A stretch of 64,000 nt of DNA. It comes from Candidatus Avelusimicrobium luingense (GTDB lineage Bacteria; Elusimicrobiota; Elusimicrobia; Elusimicrobiales; Elusimicrobiaceae). The position numbers and the translations under genes are program-made. The notes beneath the pieces were generated by a model that was not told the origin of the DNA, did no database searches, and saw nothing but the letters and a program-made list of their open reading frames with translations. Positions 60,271 to 64,000 of this stretch are shown piece after piece (position 1 is the stretch's first letter; each line of letters starts with the position of its first letter). The stretch is taken from assembly GCA_900315845.1 (NCBI GenBank), contig OOHK01000007.1, positions 1-64,000 on the forward strand, given 5' to 3'.

Positions 60271-62241
60271 TTACAACAAAATCAGCCGCAAGATAAAGCC
60301 CGTTGTCAATGCAAGTCCCAGCGTCAGGGCCACTACGCGCAACGTATCTTTCCAGCCGTTCTCACGCAGCATTACAAAGAAAGTAGCGATACACGGCAAA
60401 TACATCGTCATAAACACACACGCCACCACCAGCATTTGCGCAGACAAATTAAACGGCTCTAACAGCGCAATTGCCACGTCCTTACGCAAGAACCCTAAAA
60501 TAAGTAGAGACGTCGTATCGGCGGGCAACCCCAAAATATATTCCACCGGATAGCGCGATAATTTCGTCACCAAATCGGTAATGCCCGACATTTGCATTAA
60601 ATCTACAAACAGCACGCCACACAAAATAAGCGGCAACGCATCGCACAAATATTCTTTCATCCGTAGCCACAACTTACGCCCCAGCGAGCGCAAATGCGGG
60701 ATCTGCCACGACGGGATTTCCATAAATAATTCCGGCGTGGTACCTTTCATCAAACTATTTAAAATCGTTCCCGCTATAATACCGTTTAGCACGAGTACCC
60801 CAAACACCATCAGCATATATTTTAGGCCATGGGGGGATAAAATGGAAATAATCATCGCCGTCTGAGAAATACAAGGGGCAAGCACCAATACAAGGGCTAG
60901 CGCAATCACGCGCTCGCGCCGTGTTTCCAATACGCGCGCGCCCATAACTGCCGGCACTTTACACCCAAAGCCAAGCATAATCGGCAACGCTCCGTAACCG
61001 TGCAACCCGATTTTGTGCAAAAGGCCGTCCAATAGTACGGCTAAACGCGGTAAATATCCCAAATCGCCCAAAAACCCAAAGAGCGCATAAAATGCAAGCA
61101 CATAACTCATCACGTCTACAAGTGCCAGTTTGAGTCCGTCGGTAAGCAAACCGAAATACATTTCGCCGCCGTCACCCACAAGCAGCATCCCTACCCAATT
61201 ATTGCGCCACGCCCCCAGCAAATTTTCCATAAACGGAAAATAATAATTCTCATACAAGGGGTCCACAAAGTTAATGATACTTTCGCCCACAAAACGTACG
61301 ATAAAGAACGAGGCCACCAGCACCAATAATGCAATCGGCAATCCGGTCAATGGGGTAGTTGCCCATGCTTGCAAATGTTCCCATACGGACGGATGTTTGT
61401 GTTTGACTTGTTGCACTTGCCGGATCAGTTGCCCGATTAACTGCCATTTTCCTTCGTCGGTAGGGGGGATGTCTATTTGGGGGCGATCCCCATCTAAATC
61501 ACTGACCGTATTAGCCAATTCTTTAAGGCCTTCCCCGGTGGTGGCAACGGTCGGGATGACGGCCACTCCCAACAATTTGGACAATTTTTTCACGTCAATC
61601 AAAATACCTTTGCGTTTGGCTTCGTCAAACTTATTAAGCATAAACACAACGGGTTTTTTAAGTGACAACAACTCCAGCAAAAAGTATAAATTGCGCTCTA
61701 AATGCGAGGCATCCGCCACACAGACAATAAAATCATATTCCAGTTCCTCAAACAAATGATGTTTTTTACCCTCCATCTGCCACTCTTCTTCCAAGCGGTA
61801 CAAACCGGGAATATCAATAATATCGTATGATTCACCGTTAAAATGTGTGGTTCCGTAATTGAGTCCTACCGTTGTACCCGGAAAATTAGAAGAAATAACC
61901 CCAATACCTGTTAAACGCGAAAAGATTAAACTTTTCCCTACGTTAGGGTTTCCGGCCAGCAAAAAGGTATTTTTTTTAGATGTAACAATAATTTTTTTAG
62001 CGGTTTCGCGCCCGATTGCCACATCGGTACCCGATACACTTACCACCACCGGGCTATTACCCGCTTGGCGTTTGACAAATTGTCCGCGCACCAGTCCCAT
62101 TGCGGCGAGTTTGTCCGTCATTTTAGCATCGGTTTGAATTTCTTTGATTTGGGCAGTTTGCCCGGGTCGTAATTGATGAAGTGAACGAGAATTATTTTTT
62201 TCCATAAAAGTTAGTTTTTCCTTACTTTTATATTGTATCAT
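60271..62241 (-). CDS. feoB: ferrous iron transporter FeoB with fused FeoA domain
   Basis: A 656-residue inner-membrane Fe(II) transporter. Residues about 20-88 form a FeoA (SH3-like) domain (HQLRPGQTAQIKEIQ ... GTDVAIGRETAKKIIV). The G domain follows with GNPNVGKSLIFSRLTG (G1), FPGTTVG (G2), DIPGLYRLEE (G3) and MLNKFDEAK (G4). About nine membrane helices follow with the gate motifs MLGFGCKVPAVMGAR and ALVLVLAPCISQTAMI, and LPCIATFFVMLRENG near the end. Start ATG 62241 has AAAAAGGA six bases upstream; ATG 62205 is an alternative. No FeoC is adjacent. Confidence 0.95.
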   Translation of the reverse strand: MIQYKSKEKLTFMEKNNSRSLHQLRPGQTAQIKEIQTDAKMTDKLAAMGLVRGQFVKRQAGNSPVVVSVSGTDVAIGRETAKKIIVTSKKNTFLLAGNPNVGKSLIFSRLTGIGVISSNFPGTTVGLNYGTTHFNGESYDIIDIPGLYRLEEEWQMEGKKHHLFEELEYDFIVCVADASHLERNLYFLLELLSLKKPVVFMLNKFDEAKRKGILIDVKKLSKLLGVAVIPTVATTGEGLKELANTVSDLDGDRPQIDIPPTDEGKWQLIGQLIRQVQQVKHKHPSVWEHLQAWATTPLTGLPIALLVLVASFFIVRFVGESIINFVDPLYENYYFPFMENLLGAWRNNWVGMLLVGDGGEMYFGLLTDGLKLALVDVMSYVLAFYALFGFLGDLGYLPRLAVLLDGLLHKIGLHGYGALPIMLGFGCKVPAVMGARVLETRRERVIALALVLVLAPCISQTAMIISILSPHGLKYMLMVFGVLVLNGIIAGTILNSLMKGTTPELFMEIPSWQIPHLRSLGRKLWLRMKEYLCDALPLILCGVLFVDLMQMSGITDLVTKLSRYPVEYILGLPADTTSLLILGFLRKDVAIALLEPFNLSAQMLVVACVFMTMYLPCIATFFVMLRENGWKDTLRVVALTLGLALTTGFILRLILL

Positions 62242-62346
62242 TCTAATCCTTTTTCCACAAGTCCTTTTATCGTCTTATCCGCAACGAAATGCAGTTTTTT
62301 GGTATAATTTAAGAGTAACCTTAATCTTATTTATAGGAGAAAAAAC

Positions 62347-62517
62347 ATGGCTTATAAAGTAAATCCGGAAGTTTGCATTAACTGTGGTGCTTGCGAATCC
62401 GCTTGCCCCGTAACCGCTATTTGCGAAAAAGATACCAAACGCTGCATTGACGCATCCAAATGCATTGAGTGCGGCGCTTGCGCCGGCACCTGCCCGGTCA
62501 GCGCAATTGCTCTGTAA
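62347..62517 (+). CDS. 2[4Fe-4S] ferredoxin
   Basis: A 56-residue clostridial-type ferredoxin. It has both cluster motifs, CINCGACESACPV (residues 10-22) and CIECGACAGTCPV (39-51), i.e. CxxCxxCxxxCP twice. It carries electrons at low potential in the cytoplasm of anaerobes, for instance for pyruvate oxidation and hydrogenase. The ATG at 62347 follows AGGAG. The last codons and stop codon lie in the first of four tandem copies of a structured gene-end element (62485-62733). Confidence 0.97.
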   Translation: MAYKVNPEVCINCGACESACPVTAICEKDTKRCIDASKCIECGACAGTCPVSAIAL

Positions 62518-62733
62518 GAGTAAAGAGCGCAGGGCAGAATGCAAATATTACAGGCACCTGCCCGGTCAGCGCAATTGCTCTGTAAGAGTAAAGAGCGCAG
62601 GGCAGAATGCTAGCTAAGCTAGTTGCCCGGTCAGCGCAATTGCTCTGTAAGAGTAAAGAGCGCAGGGCAGAATGCTAGCTAAGCTAGCTGCCCGGTCAGC
62701 GCAATTGCTCTGTAAGAGTAAGATATTATTGCT
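62485..62733 (+). repeat. four tandem copies of the ferredoxin 3' end
   Basis: TGCCCGGTCAGCGC and what follows starts at 62491, 62559, 62624 and 62689 (spacing 68, 65, 65 bp). In the first three copies 52 bp are identical, covering codons CPVSAIAL, the TAA and 25 bp beyond; copy 4 is cut off after the stop. Each full copy folds as CTGCCC...GGGCAG with inner GCTCT...AGAGC, and the TAA is in the loop. The spacers before copies 3 and 4 contain the palindrome-like GCTAGCTAAGCTAG. This fills the 370-bp gap before the next gene together with a terminator and promoter. Confidence 0.88.
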
Positions 62734-62767
62734 AAAAAGCCCTGTCTTATGACGGGGCTTTTTTTGG
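62734..62767 (+). terminator. intrinsic terminator of the ferredoxin transcript
   Basis: AAAAAGCCCTGTC-ttat-GACGGGGCTTTTTTT, after the last gene-end repeat. Confidence 0.88.
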
Positions 62768-62794
62768 GCCGCTTTCCCGAAAAACGAAAAAATA

Positions 62795-62853
62795 GACCCA
62801 GCCGCTTCATAGGCCTTTTGACCCTTGTAAGGAAATTTGTTCTCTCATACAAT
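62795..62853 (+). promoter_or_regulatory. secretome-type promoter: palindrome, half-site and -10 box
   Basis: GGCCTTTTGACC (62812-62823) lies 24 bp upstream of TACAAT (62848-62853), with TTGTAA (62825-62830) as a weak -35 at 17 bp. A half-site GACC (62795-62798) is about 25 bp upstream. Confidence 0.7.
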
Positions 62854-62887
62854 AAAATAAAGGGACTTATAGGGGAGAAATAGGTTC

Positions 62888-64000
62888 ATGAAACGGTTAT
62901 ATTTCCTGTGCATACAATGTTTATTATTGGTTATTGCTACCACGGACACCTTCGCTTGGGGCATACTGTCCGAGGTCGTTGAAAATCCACGCATATTTGC
63001 TGTCGGCAAACTCTTAAGCAAAACGCCCATCTATTATACCGTAGAAGGGGAAATTACTCCCGAAAACGAACAAATATTTACCGACAATATACGCAAGTGG
63101 CCCCAAGAAGTAGCCCGTCTGATTGAACAAAGCAGCCGCCAAGCAGAATTTCGCGATGTGCTGCCTATTTTACAACACCCCTTACAAATTAAAAGAGCCC
63201 CCCGGGGCGTATCGCCGCACATCACCTTAAAATTAAGAGAAAGCCCGCACAGTTCCAGCGGAGAATTCATTACTGACGAACGAAGTATTTATGTAAATCT
63301 TTCTGCCATTTCTGCCACCGAGTTTGAGCGCATATCTTTGCACGAAATCGGACATTATTTCGGCTTGGCAGACCAGTATCCGGCACACCGCGGAAATGCA
63401 CACACAGAATATTCCAGCAATGCCGACACCGCAGAAGACAGTCTTATGAATACGGGTAAACAAATTACATGTGATGATGCAGACGGATTTATCAATCTGC
63501 TTGATTTCCGGCAATACCAACGAAACAAAGTTTTTCCGAAAAGGGCTACTATCGGATGGAAAAGTTTATGCCCGAATTCTGCCAATATATACAAAAAAGC
63601 AAAAACAATTAATCGCCGCTATGATATTCGCCTTGCCAACGGACTGGCGAGTTTAAAAATGAAACCCATGGAATTTTTAAAATATGATGCCGGCACGCTT
63701 ACAAACACCTATCCCTTTTATGATGAAAATATGACTTTGTTGAAACTCTTTACTATTGAACAAACCGATGAAGTTGTACGTGCCGAAGACGCGCCCTATA
63801 TTACGGCCATTCATTCCGAACTGACCGTTTCCGGCTTACCCCAAAAACTCCGTCTTACACGGAAATTTACCTATACCAAACGAAACGAAAATGAATATGA
63901 AATCGAAGTAAAAAAATTTCTGGATGATATACATATGGCAACGTTCACGTTGGCATTACGCTCGGAATCCTCAAAAACTCAAACAAAGGATACTTATATT
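62888..64000 (+). CDS. secreted metzincin-like metalloprotease (3' end outside window)
   Basis: The first 371 codons of a secreted protein, open to the window edge. The signal peptide is KRLYFLCIQCLLLVIATTDTFAW. SLHEIGHYFGLADQY places a zinc motif HExxHxxGxxD at residues 152-162 (His152, Glu153, His156, Asp162 as third ligand), and SLMNTG with Met187 is a candidate Met-turn, so it looks like a metzincin. Cysteines at ITCDD and SLCPN could pair. About 200-371 is a separate region with no family I know. The start has a weak ribosome binding site (GGGGAGAAATAG). Promoter of the palindrome type. Confidence 0.82.
   Translation, partial: MKRLYFLCIQCLLLVIATTDTFAWGILSEVVENPRIFAVGKLLSKTPIYYTVEGEITPENEQIFTDNIRKWPQEVARLIEQSSRQAEFRDVLPILQHPLQIKRAPRGVSPHITLKLRESPHSSSGEFITDERSIYVNLSAISATEFERISLHEIGHYFGLADQYPAHRGNAHTEYSSNADTAEDSLMNTGKQITCDDADGFINLLDFRQYQRNKVFPKRATIGWKSLCPNSANIYKKAKTINRRYDIRLANGLASLKMKPMEFLKYDAGTLTNTYPFYDENMTLLKLFTIEQTDEVVRAEDAPYITAIHSELTVSGLPQKLRLTRKFTYTKRNENEYEIEVKKFLDDIHMATFTLALRSESSKTQTKDTYI

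Noticed and set aside
62275-62544. Minus-strand ORF opposite the ferredoxin gene
   Set aside because: The plus strand encodes a perfect 2[4Fe-4S] ferredoxin with a ribosome binding site; the minus ORF is its shadow.
62485-62733. CRISPR-like array
   Set aside because: The repeats are 52 bp, contain the end of the ferredoxin gene, have 13-16 bp spacers that partly repeat each other, and there are no cas genes.

Overview
This looks like a chromosomal segment of a Gram-negative, probably anaerobic, host-associated bacterium. I lean towards Elusimicrobiota because of three scattered prepilin genes with near-identical N-termini (GFTLIELLVVVLIIGILA), a rubrerythrin/PerR pair and LPS core genes, but this placement is inference and no rRNA is present to confirm it. 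Base composition is even, and I see no insertion sequences, phage genes or CRISPR arrays.

Layout. 1-5.7 kb: start of a secreted protein (minus strand), a drug/H+ MFS antiporter, a secreted protein next to rmlA, a prepilin, and perR-rbr. 5.7-12.4 kb: a HI0933-type flavoprotein, a membrane protein, and a Na/Pi transporter-DUF1232-AsmA operon. 12.6-18.7 kb: a very large secreted caspase-like protein and a secreted coiled-coil protein. 18.8-21.6 kb: waaA and an unusual heptosyltransferase. 21.6-27.5 kb: a PC4-like protein, a Ser/Thr kinase-PP2C pair, and groESL under CIRCE-like control. 27.7-31.6 kb: a second prepilin and three tandem trypsin-like proteins that seem to have lost the catalytic triad. 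31.7-36.9 kb: a Bax-inhibitor-like protein, pgk followed by odd gene-end repeats, a third prepilin, an anchored protein, secG, tRNA-Leu and a SIS protein. 36.9-49.8 kb: a 16-gene minus-strand operon for an aryl-polyene-type lipid (ketosynthases, ACPs, dehydratases, ketoreductase, thioesterase, AMP ligase, acyl- and glycosyltransferases, LolA-like carrier, MMPL exporter, lipoprotein). 49.9-57.6 kb: two DMT transporters, a HAD phosphatase, a cyclodeaminase-like protein, a helical-repeat protein and a large acidic GYF-domain membrane protein. 57.7-64 kb: a secreted protein, pepT, a LEA-like lipoprotein, a FeoA-FeoB fusion, a ferredoxin followed by gene-end repeats, and the start of a secreted metzincin-like protease.

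Two patterns stand out. First, eight genes spread over the whole window, every one with a signal peptide (including the pseudo-trypsins and the metzincin), share one promoter architecture: a 12-bp palindrome GGYC-N4-GRCC whose edge lies 24-25 bp upstream of a -10 hexamer (30 bp is not needed for any of them), usually with a second copy or half-site 23-25 bp further out. This predicts an unknown dimeric class-II activator running a secretome regulon. Second, the 3' ends of pgk and of a ferredoxin gene (last codons, stop codon and flanking stem) are repeated three and four times in tandem downstream of the gene, with base-pairing kept by compensatory changes in one pgk copy; a small version occurs after one pseudo-trypsin gene. 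I do not know a described element that explains this.

Other points: promoters of two prepilin genes carry poly-T tracts of 10 and 14 in the -35/-10 spacer, which suggests phase variation; the heptosyltransferase carries a duplicated N-terminal domain; several genes seem to have leaderless mRNAs.
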